Shown: positions 7,938 through 15,002 of the stretch, in pieces
Layout: every line of letters starts with the position of its first letter
Position numbering within the stretch: the stretch's first letter is position 1
The notes under the pieces: generated by a model
Told to the model about the DNA's origin: nothing
The model's database searches: none
The model's input: only the letters and a program-made list of their open reading frames with translations
Source of the DNA: Actinomycetes bacterium
GTDB taxonomy: Bacteria; Actinomycetota; Acidimicrobiia; Acidimicrobiales; RAAP-2
DNA: 16,569 nucleotides
NCBI GenBank assembly: GCA_021826655.1
Contig: JAKAZC010000018.1
Span: 1 to 16,569 of the forward strand
Direction: 5' to 3'
Made by a program: the position numbers and the translations under genes

Positions 7938-9176
7938 TCAGCCCCACAGCGCGCAGATGGGCACGGCGCGGATGCGGTCGTCGAGATCGAGCGGTCGTGG
8001 TCCGGTGTGCAGGACGATTCCAGCGGCGAAGCGGTCCTGCAGTCGATCGCGCAGCCACGTCAGGTGTCGGGCGTCATCGCGTCCCGGTGATGCGGTGGCT
8101 TTGACCTCGAAGGCGATGACGTGGCCGCCGCCGAGCTCGGCGAGCAGGTCGATCTCGTGGCGGCCATGTTCCTCGCGTACGTGGTAGAGGCGGGGTCGGC
8201 TCCGGGCGACGGGCAGCTCGGCTCGCAGCTGGAAGGCGACGAAGGTGTCGAGGAGTCGGCCGAGGAGGTCGCCGTCGCGCAGCACGCCGACTTCGTCGAC
8301 GCGCAGCAGCGCGGCGGCAAGCGCTGGGTCGACGACGTAGCGCTTCGGGCGCGCCGAGAGCCGCTGCAGGCGGTTCGAGGTCCACGAGGGGAGCGCCTCG
8401 GTGAGGTACATGGCGGTGAGGAGGCGCTCGTAGGCGTCGGCGGTCTTCCGGTTGACGCCGGCAGCCTCCAGGATGGTGGTCTCGGTGACGGTTCCGGCCG
8501 TGTTGAGGGCGAGGCTCTCGAAATAGCGGCGTAGCCGAGCTGGATCGCGGCCGGGAGCGACGGCCGGGGCGTCGCGGGTGACGACCTGGTCGATGTAGCT
8601 CTCGAGCCAGGCGCTCCGGGCCCGTCGGCCCATGTGGAGCGTCGGCTCGGGAAAGCCGCCGGCGAGGGCGAGCCCGACGTAGCCCCGGAGGTCCGGCACC
8701 TCCGCCGGGAGCGGCAGTGGCTCGTCGCCGAGCACCCGGTCGAGGAAGCAGATCCCCTCGGCACCTCCCCGGAGCTCCCGGACCGTCATGCCGAACATGG
8801 GGACTCGGACGATCCTGCCGGTTCCCGGCCACGTCGCCTCCTCGAGGTCGGCGCGGACCGAACCGGTCAGCAGGAACCTGCCTGGCCGGTAGTCACCGTC
8901 GACGGCCCGCTTGACCGCCCCAAGCACGGCGGGGACCTCCTGCCACTCGTCGAGGAGGACCGGCTCGTCGAGCGCCCCCAGGGCGACGTCAGGGTCTGCG
9001 CGGAATGCGGCCGCCTCGGCGGGCCTGTCGAGGCGCACCACCGTGCGCGCCAGGCGGGCGGCGGTGGTGGTCTTGCCGGTCGCCCGGGGACCGGTGATCG
9101 CCAGCGCCGGAAGCTCGCCGAACAGATCAATGAGGAGGCGATCAACCAGCCGAGGCTGGTAGCGGGCGTCGAGCAC
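7938..9176 (-). CDS. AAA+ ATPase of the DUF4143 family with PD-(D/E)XK-like C-terminal domain
   Basis: This is a 412-residue protein from GTG 9176. Residues 29-37 (GPRATGKTT) are a Walker A loop, 72-79 (PVLLDEWQ) a Walker B, and 101-110 (FLLTGSVRAD) a sensor-like strand, forming the ATPase core. Residues about 229-265 look like a winged helix (TETTILEAAGVNRKTADAYE). The DUF4143 C-terminal part contains E341-x-D343 and E357-V-K359 in predicted strands, the pattern of a PD-(D/E)XK nuclease-like fold. The length is normal for the family, which is usually found as solitary genes in variable regions of genomes. The function is not established; whether the nuclease-like site is active is unknown. 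GTG 9176 is preceded 6 bases upstream by TAGGCT and then by TTTCGAC repeats, suggesting a regulated leaderless transcript. Confidence 0.9.
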   Translation of the reverse strand: MLDARYQPRLVDRLLIDLFGELPALAITGPRATGKTTTAARLARTVVRLDRPAEAAAFRADPDVALGALDEPVLLDEWQEVPAVLGAVKRAVDGDYRPGRFLLTGSVRADLEEATWPGTGRIVRVPMFGMTVRELRGGAEGICFLDRVLGDEPLPLPAEVPDLRGYVGLALAGGFPEPTLHMGRRARSAWLESYIDQVVTRDAPAVAPGRDPARLRRYFESLALNTAGTVTETTILEAAGVNRKTADAYERLLTAMYLTEALPSWTSNRLQRLSARPKRYVVDPALAAALLRVDEVGVLRDGDLLGRLLDTFVAFQLRAELPVARSRPRLYHVREEHGRHEIDLLAELGGGHVIAFEVKATASPGRDDARHLTWLRDRLQDRFAAGIVLHTGPRPLDLDDRIRAVPICALWG

Positions 9177-9182
9177 GCAGCC

Positions 9183-9209
9183 AGCCTACTGCGTTTCGAC
9201 AGCCTTCAA
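9183..9209 (-). promoter_or_regulatory. Probable leaderless promoter of the DUF4143 ATPase
   Basis: On the minus strand TAGGCT (9188-9183) is separated by 6 bases (GGCTGC) from the GTG start at 9176. TTGAAG (9209-9204) is a -35 candidate with a spacer of only 15 bp, which is short. One TTTCGAC repeat (9194-9200) lies in the spacer between them, so a protein bound to the repeat would cover the promoter. The box and its distance are the same as for the DivIVA-like gene. Confidence 0.5.
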
Positions 9210-9262
9210 TACTACTTTTCGACGGAGCTACATACCGCTTTTCGACATCTTCCGACGGGTCG
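9194..9262. repeat. Three phased TTTCGAC direct repeats, 23-bp period
   Basis: TTTCGAC occurs at 9194-9200, 9217-9223 and 9240-9246, each exactly 23 bp after the last. The first two 23-bp units agree at 15 of 23 positions, including a shared ATAC and a closing CT; the third shares mainly the TTTCGAC core. The array starts 18 bp upstream of the ATPase start codon and overlaps its promoter. A 23-bp step is close to two helical turns, so the sites face the same side of DNA, as in operator or iteron arrays. Confidence 0.6.
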
Positions 9263-9346
9263 GAGAGACGTGAGGCGTGCGACGACAACGGAGACAAGCC
9301 GCAACTGGAGTTGGCACGGTCGGACAGACAGGTTGGTTGTGTCTGA

Positions 9347-9537
9347 TCATGCCGCGTGCCGGTCGGCGTGCCGGTGGTGGATGGCAGTCTCGCCCGTGGC
9401 GAGGACCTTCGCCTTGTACCCAGCGATGAACCTCGGGCGCTGATGAACCTCCGGCGCTGAGACCGGGCGCCCGGGTCGATCTCGGGCACGTCCCCATTGA
9501 GGGCGCAGCCGTCCAGGTCCGGAGCACGACGTGCCAT
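9347..9537 (-). pseudogene. Frameshifted N-terminal fragment of an IS3-type transposase (OrfA-like)
   Basis: From ATG 9537 one frame reads MARRAPDLDGCA... to ...DPGARSQRRRFI; an adjacent frame then continues PRFIAGYKAKVLA and ends at TGA 9347-9349. The two frames join if one copy of a 17-bp tandem duplication (9425-9441 / 9442-9458) is removed, giving RRRFIAGYKAKVLA. This matches the RRxFTAEYKxxVL signature at the start of many IS3-type OrfA transposases, just before their helix-turn-helix. After that motif the similarity stops, so the rest of the transposase is missing. The family call rests on about 14 residues. The rest of this gene-poor stretch (9177-9661) holds the TTTCGAC repeats at one end, and between the fragment and the hairpin at 9620 a TGTCAG sequence (minus strand, 9606-9601) that could be an old element end, which I cannot confirm. 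Confidence 0.5.
9425..9458. repeat. 17-bp tandem duplication that breaks the transposase frame
   Basis: 9425-9441 and 9442-9458 are identical except for one base (position 11 of the unit). As 17 is not a multiple of 3, the duplication shifts the frame. Deleting either copy restores one continuous reading frame across the transposase motif, which dates the duplication after the insertion of that gene. Confidence 0.85.
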
Positions 9538-9619
9538 CGATCAGGCGTTCGGTCCCGCCCCACGAGGGATGGTCCGCGGGAGCGGACATCTCATGTGAGC
9601 CTGACACGTCGGGTGAAGA

Positions 9620-9640
9620 TGGCCCGACTGGGTCGGGCCA
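9620..9640 (-). terminator. Hairpin downstream of the DUF1003-like gene
   Basis: TGGCCCGAC (9620-9628), loop TGG, GTCGGGCCA (9632-9640) is a perfect 9-bp stem with a 3-nt loop. It lies 22 bases beyond the stop codon of the minus-strand gene ending at 9662. On the minus strand it is followed by TCTTC, a poor T tract, so it is a likely but not a classical terminator. Confidence 0.6.
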
Positions 9641-9641
9641 C

Positions 9642-9657
9642 TGCCCCCGCCACCGTC
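9642..9657 (+). repeat. Near-copy of the tRNA-fMet 3' end (possible attachment-site relic)
   Basis: These 16 bases match 7431-7446, the end of the tRNA T stem through the CCA and two bases beyond, at 14 positions with 11 consecutive matches. It has the same orientation as the tRNA. This is what an attR-like scar would look like, but the length is marginal in GC-rich DNA. Confidence 0.3.
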
Positions 9658-9661
9658 CTCG

Positions 9662-10120
9662 CTACGAGACTGCCCGCTCGCCGAGCAGCTTCTGGAGCAC
9701 CTCGTCCTGGGCGGCGAGGTGCTCTTGGAGCTTCACGACCTCGTGGAGCACGGCGTCAGCGTCGTTGTAGGTGGCTTCGGCGCGCTTGTCGGCCGCGTTG
9801 GCGAGCACGTTCTGCCCGACGATGATGACCGAGAGCAGGACCAGCTGGAGGAAGGTCTGGGACACCCACGAGACGAGCGTGACGGCGTTGTGGGAGGTGA
9901 TGGCCGAAGGAAGGCTGACGAACGCCAGGGCGGCGAACGCGTAGGCGCACCACATGGTGCCCACGCCGTTGGTGACCTTCACGGCGAACCACGAGTTGAA
10001 CCGGGCGACGGGGTTGCCGTGCGGGAACTGCTCGCTCACTTTGATGGGCCGAGCGACGTGGTCCAGCTTCTCCTTCGTCCGGTGGTGGGGCACGTAGTCG
10101 TAGAGGGCGCGGACTGCCAT
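9662..10120 (-). CDS. Small membrane protein resembling DUF1003
   Basis: This is a 152-residue protein. The start is the ATG at 10120, chosen because AGGAGG stands 7 bases upstream; the reading frame continues much further upstream only as a shadow of the next operon. Residues 1-45 are soluble (HHRTKEKLDHVARPIKV, then GNPVARFNSWFAVKVTNGVG). Two hydrophobic helices at about 52-72 and 81-104 follow, and after QNVLANAADKRAEATYNDADAVLHEVV comes a coiled-coil-like C-terminal helix. The arrangement of two helices, a Q-N/R-rich exit and an amphipathic tail resembles DUF1003 proteins, which have no settled function. It is transcribed alone: a hairpin lies after it and a 277-base gap separates it from the hydrogenase-like operon. 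Confidence 0.75.
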   Translation of the reverse strand: MAVRALYDYVPHHRTKEKLDHVARPIKVSEQFPHGNPVARFNSWFAVKVTNGVGTMWCAYAFAALAFVSLPSAITSHNAVTLVSWVSQTFLQLVLLSVIIVGQNVLANAADKRAEATYNDADAVLHEVVKLQEHLAAQDEVLQKLLGERAVS

Positions 10121-10127
10121 GGGTGGT

Positions 10128-10133
10128 CCTCCT
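10128..10133 (-). promoter_or_regulatory. Shine-Dalgarno sequence fixing the DUF1003-like start
   Basis: On the minus strand AGGAGG ends 7 bases before the ATG at 10120. It is the strongest ribosome binding site in the window and contrasts with the genes that carry TAGGCT and no Shine-Dalgarno. Confidence 0.8.
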
Positions 10134-10204
10134 GGTGGATCGGAACGTCGTCGCCAGTCTCGCCGACGGGGCTTCAGGGCGCGGCGATGCCGGTGCCGCT
10201 TCGT

Positions 10205-10252
10205 GCCGGCCGTCCAGCCGGCCGTCCCGCCGGCCGTCCAGCCAGGCGGCCG
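10205..10252. repeat. 12-bp tandem repeat in the gap downstream of the Hyf-like operon
   Basis: GCCGGCCGTCCA (10205-10216), GCCGGCCGTCCC (10217-10228) and GCCGGCCGTCCA (10229-10240) are followed by a degenerate fourth unit. Each unit contains the palindrome GCCGGC, so the array can fold into alternative hairpins. It lies between the start of the DUF1003-like gene and the end of the operon upstream. I see no gene in 10121-10397 apart from this array and the hairpin at 10290. Confidence 0.75.
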
Positions 10253-10289
10253 CCGGGCGCCGCGAAGATCGGGTGTGCTCGTTGACCCA

Positions 10290-10308
10290 CCGGCCCCTGA
10301 GGGGCCAG
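10290..10308 (-). terminator. Hairpin after the Hyf-like operon
   Basis: GGCCCC (10292-10297), loop TGA, GGGGCC (10301-10306) is a 6-bp all-GC stem, extendable by two weaker pairs. It lies about 90 bases beyond the stop of the last operon gene (10398). There is no T tract, so it may stop transcription only partly or only protect the 3' end. Confidence 0.4.
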
Positions 10309-10397
10309 GCCGCCGGCGGCCGAGGCGAAGCAGCCGGACTGCACTGGCGCGGCGGAGGCTGCGGTAACCGCCGGGCAGGTCGACGCGGGCGGGATCC

Positions 10398-11900
10398 TCA
10401 CAGGTCGTTGCCGGCGTATGACAGGTTGAAGCTCTTGTTGGCCAGCGGGAAGTCCGGGACGATCGTGTCCGCCAGGGCGACCGACAGCGCCGGCCAGGTG
10501 AGGAAGGAGGGGTCGACGACCTTGCAACGAACGACGTGGCCGGCGTCGATCTCGACCCGGTGGACGATCGTCCCCCGCCAGGCCTCGACGATCCCCATAC
10601 CCGAACCGCTTCGTCGGCCCACGTCGCCGGCACTGGCATCGAGCGACCGGACGCTCCCGCCCAGCTCGGCGACGAGCCGGAGCGAGGCGGCGACCTCGCC
10701 GGCGCGGACCGAGAAGCGCGCCAGCACATCGCCGCCCTCCTCGACGATCGGCACCAGGCCGGGCCCGAAGTCGACGAAGGGATGCGCCACCCGGGCATCG
10801 ACCGGGAGCCCCGAGGCCCGGGCGACGACCCCGAGGGCTCCGATCGTCCTGGCGTCGTCGCTGGACAGGAGGGCCGTCCCCGTGAAGCGGTCCATCACCA
10901 CGGTGTTGGACGTGGCCAGCTCGACGAGCTCGTCGACCAGGCCCCCCACCTCGGCGAGTTCCGCCTCGGTGGGAAGCCGGCGCACGGTCGCCGCGCCGGG
11001 CCGGATGGCGCCGCGCAGCAGCCGATGCCCGGTGACCTCGCCGGCCAGGCGCAGCAGTCGCTCACGCAGCGTGAGCGCACGGGCGTGGGCGACGCCGAAG
11101 CCCACGTCGTTGCAGAGGGCACCCAGGTCGGCGACGTGGTTGGTGATCCGCTCGAGCTCGACCACGATCGCCCGCAGCAGCTGCGCGTCCGTCGGGGTCT
11201 CGACGCACAGGGCGTCCTCGACGGCCAGGCAGTAGGCGAGGGTGTGGCCGGCGGCCGTGTCACCCGAGATGCGCTCGGCGAGGACCACGCCGTCGGCGAC
11301 GGCGCGACCTTCGAAGAGGCGCTCGATGCCACGGTGGACGAACCACAGGCGTGCCTTCATCTTGAGGATCGTCTCGCCGACCACGGAGAACCGGAAGTGA
11401 CCGGGCTCGATCAGGCCGGCGTGGACCGGTCCGACGGGGATCTCGTAGACGCCCGGCCCCTCCACGGGGACGAAGGGGAATGGCTCGGCATCGATCAGCA
11501 TGGGCGGCGTCGGACCGGCGTCGCCGCGCATCGGGTGCCAGTGCGGCGGCCAGTGCTGGTGCCGCACGAGCGGGCGCAGGAAGGGGTGGCCGACCGGCTC
11601 GATGCCGAACAGGTCGGCCAGTTCCCGCTCGAAGCGGCTGGCGGGGAAGGACAGGGCGGCGAGTGACGGGACGGCGGGATGGGCCGGGTCCAGCCGGACC
11701 TGCAACTCGACCCGCCGATCGGGCGGCCCGGCGCAGAAGGCGTACACCACCCGCAGGGCGTGCCCGTCGTCGTGCCCGGCGACTAGGGCGAGACGGAAGC
11801 CGGCATGGAGGAGCTCCCGCGCTCGGGTAGGGAGGTCGCCGGTGGCGATGAGCTCGCTGGTGCGCTGCGGCGCGGGGTCCGCCAGCCGGTGGGGCGTCAC
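10398..11900 (-). CDS. hyfG: HyfG/HycE-like (NuoC-NuoD fusion) large subunit lacking NiFe ligands
   Basis: This is a 500-residue protein from the GTG at 11900, whose GTGA overlaps the TGA of the upstream HyfF-like gene; a longer frame to 11948 would run into that gene. Residues 1-125 are a NuoC-like domain ending in ERELADLFGIEPVGHPFLRP and HWHPMR. Residues 135-500 are the NuoD / hydrogenase large-subunit domain (VGPVHAGLIEPGHFRFSVVGE, FVHRGIERLFEG, AYCLAVEDAL). In NiFe enzymes the metal is held by ERxCGxC and DPCxxC. Here these are ERISGDTAAGH (209-219) and DPSFLTW (463-469), so all four Cys are replaced and no NiFe site can form. The protein is therefore the peripheral subunit of an Ehr-type complex and not a working hydrogenase. 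It is the last gene of the operon. Confidence 0.93.
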   Translation of the reverse strand: MTPHRLADPAPQRTSELIATGDLPTRARELLHAGFRLALVAGHDDGHALRVVYAFCAGPPDRRVELQVRLDPAHPAVPSLAALSFPASRFERELADLFGIEPVGHPFLRPLVRHQHWPPHWHPMRGDAGPTPPMLIDAEPFPFVPVEGPGVYEIPVGPVHAGLIEPGHFRFSVVGETILKMKARLWFVHRGIERLFEGRAVADGVVLAERISGDTAAGHTLAYCLAVEDALCVETPTDAQLLRAIVVELERITNHVADLGALCNDVGFGVAHARALTLRERLLRLAGEVTGHRLLRGAIRPGAATVRRLPTEAELAEVGGLVDELVELATSNTVVMDRFTGTALLSSDDARTIGALGVVARASGLPVDARVAHPFVDFGPGLVPIVEEGGDVLARFSVRAGEVAASLRLVAELGGSVRSLDASAGDVGRRSGSGMGIVEAWRGTIVHRVEIDAGHVVRCKVVDPSFLTWPALSVALADTIVPDFPLANKSFNLSYAGNDL

Positions 11901-13360
11901 CTGACGACGACCCGGGCAGCGGCGGCGAGCAGCGACTGGAGCGGCCATGCGGACAGCCCGAAGGCGGCGCAGGCGACGAGGCCGCCGACGAGCGGGATGC
12001 CGACCAGGCGCGATGTCGCCGAGGGGCGCGCGTCCGGGCCGCCGCCGAGGAGGAGGTGGCGCCCGTGCGCCATCACGGCGGCGAAGATGACGGCCATCGC
12101 CAGGAGCGACAGACCCGCTGCCCAGCCGAGCCCTACCGCCAGCTCGCCCCGGATCATGTTGAGCTCGCTCACGAACAGGCTGAAGGGCGGCAGGCCCAAC
12201 AGGGCGACGAGGCCGAAGCCGAAGATCCCGCCGAGCAGCGGCCGGCGGGCAAGGAGGGCGGCGATGCCGTCGATCTCACTGGTGCCTTCGACCAGGAGGA
12301 TCTCGCCCGAAGCGAGGAAGAGCACGGCCTTGGCCAGTCCGTGGCCAAGGATGTGCAGCAGGACGGCGGCGATGGCGAGCGTGGTGCCTGCGGCCGCGCC
12401 CAGGGCGATGAGGCCCATGTGCTCGATGCTGTGGTACGCCAGCATCCGCTTGACGTCGCGCTGCGTGAGGAGCAGCGAGGCGGCCACGAGGAGGGACGCG
12501 AGGCCCATGATGACGAAGAGGGTCCGGGTGTAGCCGGGACCGAGCGCCCCGTCAGCGACCACTTTGAAGCGCAGGAGCGCGTAGAAGGCGACGGTGAGCA
12601 GCACGCCCGACATGAGGGCCGACACGGGGGCGGGTGCCTGGCTGTGGGCGTCGGGCAGCCAGCTGTGCATGGGGGCGAGCCCGACCTTGGTGCCGTAGCC
12701 CAGGACCAGGAGCGCCATGGCGAGGCGCACGACGGCCGGATCGAGGTGGTGCGATGCGTGCACGAGCGAGGTCCAGTCGAGCACGGAGGCCCCCGTCGGG
12801 TGACCGGGCACGTGGAGGGCGGCGAAGTAGACGAGCACGGTGCCGAGGAACGCCAGCGCGATGCCGACCGAGCAGATGAGCACGTACTTCCACGAGGCCT
12901 CGAGAGCCTTGTCGCTCCGGCGGTGGCCGACGAGGAAGGTGGTGGCGATCGTCGTCGCCTCGACCGCCACCCACAGTGCCCCGAGGTTGGCGGCGAGGAC
13001 CGCCGCCAGCATGCAGGTGATGAACGCCTGGACGAGGAAGCTGTAGAGCGAGGCGTGCCGCGCGCCGTGCCCGCCGCGGGCGATCTCCGCCTCGAGGTAG
13101 CGGATCGACTGGATCGACGCCAGGAGCGAGATGACGCCGATCACCACGACCATGAAGGCGCTCAGGGCGTCGGCGCGGAGGGCGCCGTCGAGTCCGCTGG
13201 CCACGTGGTGCCGGCTGGCCTGGGCGGCGAGGGCGATGCCGAGGCCGAGCACGACGGCGTCGGCCAGTGCCATCGTCCAACCGACGGCGCGGCGCCAGGG
13301 GAGCGCGGCGGCCAGGACGCCGGCGGCCAGCGGGACGGCGAGGAGTGCGGACACGATCAT
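11897..13360 (-). CDS. hyfF: HyfF-like antiporter-type membrane subunit
   Basis: This is a 487-residue, multi-helix membrane protein of the NuoL/M/N-Mrp antiporter family, with about 13-14 hydrophobic helices. Residues of the proton path are present: E134 in VAVEATTIATTFLVG, K225 in GYGTKVGLAPMHSWLP, the following PDAHSQAPAPVSALMSG signature, and a His/Lys-rich helix with H336, H340 and K344 (LHILGHGLAKA). These support a role in moving protons or Na+ across the membrane. The length is typical for HyfF. The ATG at 13360 shares one base with the TGA of the HyfE-like gene (TGATG), and the stop overlaps the GTG of the large-subunit gene (GTGA), so translation is coupled on both sides. In mycobacteria the equivalent gene is annotated hycQ (Rv0086). 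Confidence 0.93.
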   Translation of the reverse strand: MIVSALLAVPLAAGVLAAALPWRRAVGWTMALADAVVLGLGIALAAQASRHHVASGLDGALRADALSAFMVVVIGVISLLASIQSIRYLEAEIARGGHGARHASLYSFLVQAFITCMLAAVLAANLGALWVAVEATTIATTFLVGHRRSDKALEASWKYVLICSVGIALAFLGTVLVYFAALHVPGHPTGASVLDWTSLVHASHHLDPAVVRLAMALLVLGYGTKVGLAPMHSWLPDAHSQAPAPVSALMSGVLLTVAFYALLRFKVVADGALGPGYTRTLFVIMGLASLLVAASLLLTQRDVKRMLAYHSIEHMGLIALGAAAGTTLAIAAVLLHILGHGLAKAVLFLASGEILLVEGTSEIDGIAALLARRPLLGGIFGFGLVALLGLPPFSLFVSELNMIRGELAVGLGWAAGLSLLAMAVIFAAVMAHGRHLLLGGGPDARPSATSRLVGIPLVGGLVACAAFGLSAWPLQSLLAAAARVVVR

Positions 13361-14019
13361 CAGTCGTGGAGCTCCCGGAGCTGGTCGAGGTCGACGTGGC
13401 CGAATCGTGCCCGCATCGTGGTGGCGAGGACCTGGAGCACGACCACGACCAGGAGGACGTCCAGGGAGGTACCCAGCTCGACGAGGAGCGGCACCCCGGC
13501 AGTGAGGAGGAACGCCAGGAGGGCCACCCCGTTGTCGACGAGCAGGAGGCCGACGATCTGGGAGACGGCCTTCCTCCGGGTGACGAGCACGAAGAACCCG
13601 ACGAGCACGGTGGCGAGCCCGAGCGGTGCCAGGCGGGTGAGCGGATCGGGCATGAGCGCGGTGAGCTGGCCGGCCACCAGGTAGGAGAGGATGACGAGGC
13701 CGGCGGCGGCGACGAGGGAAGCGGGGACGTTCACGAGGGGCGCCGTTTCCCGGCTCCCGGGGTCGGCGCGCACCACCCGTGCGAGCAGGCCGGGGATGAC
13801 CAGCCCCTTGGTGACCAGCACGACGCCGGCGACGACGCCCAGGCCGACGTCGCCGCCGGTGGCGGCGAGGATGGCGGCCAGGGCCGCCAGCGCGATGCCC
13901 TGGAGCGCCAGCACGGAGGTGAGGGAGCGCAGGTCCTTCCGCCAGAGGGCGAGGATGGCACCGGCGAGCACCACCCCGGCAGCCAGCTCCACCCCGTCGA
14001 GCGCAGCACCGGAGATCAT
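13360..14019 (-). CDS. hyfE: HyfE-like membrane subunit
   Basis: This is a 219-residue, all-helical membrane protein from the ATG at 14019, which overlaps the TGA of the HyfC-like gene in ATGA; the longer frame to 14448 is antisense-free but would lie wholly inside the HyfC-like gene. Helices can be seen at about 10-25, 33-53, 58-80, 98-117, 128-146, 154-174 and 178-200. The NuoK-like part includes LLLVDNGVALLAFLL (158-172), where the DNG turn is typical of HyfE. A basic cytosolic loop (RVVRADPGSRETAP) joins the first three helices to the rest. It is expected to link the antiporter subunits to the HyfC-like subunit in the membrane arm. It corresponds to mycobacterial hycP (Rv0085). Confidence 0.88.
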   Translation of the reverse strand: MISGAALDGVELAAGVVLAGAILALWRKDLRSLTSVLALQGIALAALAAILAATGGDVGLGVVAGVVLVTKGLVIPGLLARVVRADPGSRETAPLVNVPASLVAAAGLVILSYLVAGQLTALMPDPLTRLAPLGLATVLVGFFVLVTRRKAVSQIVGLLLVDNGVALLAFLLTAGVPLLVELGTSLDVLLVVVVLQVLATTMRARFGHVDLDQLRELHD

Positions 14020-15002
14020 CGGGCCACCAGTCCGGTCGTCACGGCCACCACGGCGAGGACGAAGCCGCCGGCCAGGAGCTCGGGAACCCGGAAGAGCCGG
14101 ACCTTCGCCGTCGAGACCTCGACGAGGGCGATGAGCGTGGCGATGGCTGCGGCCTTGGCGCCGAGGGCGACGAGCCCGACCAGGACGGCGAGCGGCCCGC
14201 CGGACCCGCCGATGCCCCAGGGGAAGAACAGGTTGGCTACCAGCCCGAGCAGCAGGCCGAGGCGCATCGCCTCGCCCACAGTGACGAGGGCGAGGTCGGT
14301 TCCTGCGTACTCGAGGATCATCGCCTCGTGGATCATGGTGAGCTCGAGGTGCGTCGAGGGGTTGTCGACCGGGATCCGGCCCGTCTCGGCGATGACCACG
14401 ACGACGAGGGCGACGAGGGCGAGGAGCCGCTGCGGGCTGGCCAGCCATCCGGGGTGGGCCAGGCTGGCGGCGACGATGTCCGGCAGGTTGGAGGAGTGGG
14501 CCTGGACGGCGAGGGCCAGGATCGCGACGAGTAGTGCCGGTTCGGAGATGGCGCCGATGGTCATGGCCCGGCTCGATCCCATGCCGCCGAACGCGGTGCC
14601 GGCATCGAGGCCGCCGAGGGCGAGCGCGACCGATCCCATGAGCAGGAGGTAGACGACGACGAAGACGTCGGCGCCACCTGCGATGGCAGGTCGGGTGGTG
14701 ACGAGCGGGGTGACGGCGGCACCCACCGCACCGGAGGCGACGAGCACGAGCGGCGCCAGGCCGGAAACGGCGCTCGTGTGCTCGGCCCGGATGGCCTCCT
14801 TCCGCATCAGCTTGCGAAGGTCCCGGAGCCCCTGGGTGATGGGAGGACCGACGCGGCCCTCGGCGCGGGCCCGCACCTTGCCCATCAGCCCGAGCAGCAG
14901 CGGGCCGCCGGCGGCGACGGCGGCCACCTGGAGGACCGATGCGCCGATCCTGGCCCAGATGCCCGGGCTCGCGGCGCCGAGGGCGGCGAGTGTCGCGGTC
15001 AC
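14016..15002 (-). CDS. hyfC: HyfC/HycD-like (NuoH-type) membrane subunit
   Basis: This is a 328-residue protein from the GTG at 15002, which overlaps the TGA of the HyfB-like gene in GTGA; a frame continuing to 15806 is only a shadow of that gene. It is a NuoH family protein with about 8 helices. Family signatures are seen: RAEGRVGPPITQGLRDL (46-62) with the following KLMRKE, SRAMTIGAISEPALL (144-158), and ETGRIPVDNPSTHLELTM (206-223) followed by HEAMILEYAG. The acidic residues of these loops form the quinone-side or coupling path in NuoH. In the complex it anchors the peripheral arm to the membrane and passes redox energy to the antiporter-like subunits. The length is normal. It corresponds to hycD (Rv0084) in mycobacteria. 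Confidence 0.93.
   Translation of the reverse strand: MTATLAALGAASPGIWARIGASVLQVAAVAAGGPLLLGLMGKVRARAEGRVGPPITQGLRDLRKLMRKEAIRAEHTSAVSGLAPLVLVASGAVGAAVTPLVTTRPAIAGGADVFVVVYLLLMGSVALALGGLDAGTAFGGMGSSRAMTIGAISEPALLVAILALAVQAHSSNLPDIVAASLAHPGWLASPQRLLALVALVVVVIAETGRIPVDNPSTHLELTMIHEAMILEYAGTDLALVTVGEAMRLGLLLGLVANLFFPWGIGGSGGPLAVLVGLVALGAKAAAIATLIALVEVSTAKVRLFRVPELLAGGFVLAVVAVTTGLVAR

Noticed and set aside
7701..8058. Short minus-strand frames between the small ORF and the ATPase (7701-7916, 7706-7888, 7792-8058)
   Set aside because: They overlap each other and the flanking genes in other frames, are Arg/Ser/Pro-rich, and have no start signal.
9194..9262. A CRISPR array made of the TTTCGAC repeats
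   Set aside because: The repeated core is only 7 bp, the units are 23 bp with no spacer pattern, and no cas gene is present.
9142..9537. The 131-residue minus-strand frame as an intact gene
   Set aside because: Only its first ~32 residues resemble a protein family; past the 17-bp duplication it is out of frame and overlaps the ATPase promoter and start.
10536..14652. Plus-strand open frames across the Hyf-like operon (10536-11666, 12056-13684, 13267-14652)
   Set aside because: These are antisense to membrane-protein genes with clear signatures; the translations are low-complexity Gly/Arg/Glu/Asp and lack domains.
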